Assembly (NCBI GenBank): GCA_964614065.1
Contig: CAZTJJ010000103.1
Coordinates: 1 to 6,170 of the forward strand
Direction of reading: 5' to 3'
Length of the DNA stretch: 6,170 nt
From: M55B111 sp964614065
GTDB taxonomy: Bacteria > Bipolaricaulota > Bipolaricaulia > M55B111
The position numbers and the translations under genes are program-made. Shown here piece after piece: positions 6,056-6,170 of this stretch. Each line of letters opens with the position of its first letter. The stretch's first letter is position 1. A model generated the notes under the pieces. That model was not told the DNA's origin and made no database searches. It was given only the letters and a program-made list of their open reading frames with translations.

Positions 6056-6170
6056 TTGAGAACTTTGGATTCTCCAGAAAAATATGTCAAATTTTACCCC
6101 CCACCACTTGAAATCACCCCCTCCACCCACTATATTTTCAAGCGCCCTTTACCGGGCATGGTCTTTGACA
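6056..6170 (+). CDS. start of an unidentified gene after fmt (3' end beyond window)
   Basis: Immediately after an in-frame TAG at 6053-6055 this frame is open to the right edge. From TTG at 6056 it reads L-R-T-L-D-S-P-E-K-Y-V-K-F-Y-P-P-P-L-E-I, then T-P-S-T-H-Y-I-F-K-R-P-L-P-G-M-V-F-D. The mix of residues looks like real protein, and the other two plus frames are less convincing. A second in-frame TTG at 6065 is the alternative start; neither has a strong Shine-Dalgarno. If real, it starts within about 6-15 bp of the fmt stop and belongs to the same transcript. I do not recognise the family. Proline-rich openings of this type can precede either a soluble or a membrane domain, so no function is proposed. 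Confidence 0.45.
   Translation, partial: MRTLDSPEKYVKFYPPPLEITPSTHYIFKRPLPGMVFD

Noticed and set aside
5948..6130. A 60-codon minus-strand open frame overlapping the fmt 3' end
   Set aside because: It overlaps conserved fmt coding sequence and the better plus-strand frame after it, with low-complexity G-rich codons and no ribosome site.
6084..6170. ATG at 6084 as start of the downstream gene (M-S-N-F-T-P-H-H-L-K-S-P-P-P-P)
   Set aside because: No Shine-Dalgarno precedes it, and the reading is proline- and serine-rich in a way expected from an out-of-frame C-rich stretch; the frame from 6056 gives a more protein-like sequence.

Overview
The window looks like an ordinary chromosomal stretch of a moderately AT-rich bacterium. 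It carries three housekeeping genes (gatC, recG, fmt), a sugar kinase, a regulator cut by the left edge, and the first codons of an unidentified gene at the right edge. GatC implies that Asn-tRNA and/or Gln-tRNA is made by the indirect amidation route. Nothing indicates a phage, plasmid, insertion sequence, CRISPR array or RNA gene. The best taxonomic hint is the RecG N-terminus: a helical extension with a 'K-I-L-E-L-E-K ... V-L-G-G-L' pattern before the wedge domain. From memory this resembles Chloroflexota (Dehalococcoidia or SAR202-like) RecG. That placement is an inference and has not been tested by a search.

Layout. Positions 1-350 (minus) hold the N-terminal 116 codons of a FadR-type GntR regulator. 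Its upstream region has a near-consensus sigma-70 promoter, and a TGGT/ACCA palindrome lies on the probable transcription start, which suggests autorepression. A gene-free stretch follows to 641. Then come xylB (642-2168), gatC (2272-2562) and recG (2589-4889), all on the minus strand and therefore transcribed in the order recG, gatC, xylB, gntR. recG and gatC are only 26 bp apart and probably form an operon. The 103-bp gap before xylB contains an 18-bp palindrome. Positions 4890-5074 are a compact divergent promoter region: a minus-strand promoter for recG and an extended -10 promoter for fmt, with their -35 boxes 7 bp apart. fmt (5075-6049, plus) starts at TTG. Six bases after it a further plus-strand reading frame begins and runs off the right edge.

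How the genes work together. GatC (amidotransferase assembly) and Fmt (initiator-tRNA formylation) both act on charged tRNA, while RecG remodels stalled replication forks and recombination intermediates. XylB would feed xylulose, or a related ketose, into the pentose-phosphate pathway. The GntR regulator downstream is the natural candidate to control it, although this is inferred from adjacency only. I found no convincing new biological system. The points most worth checking are the operator layout at gntR, unusual residues in XylB and RecG motifs, and the paired leader and promoter structure between recG and fmt.
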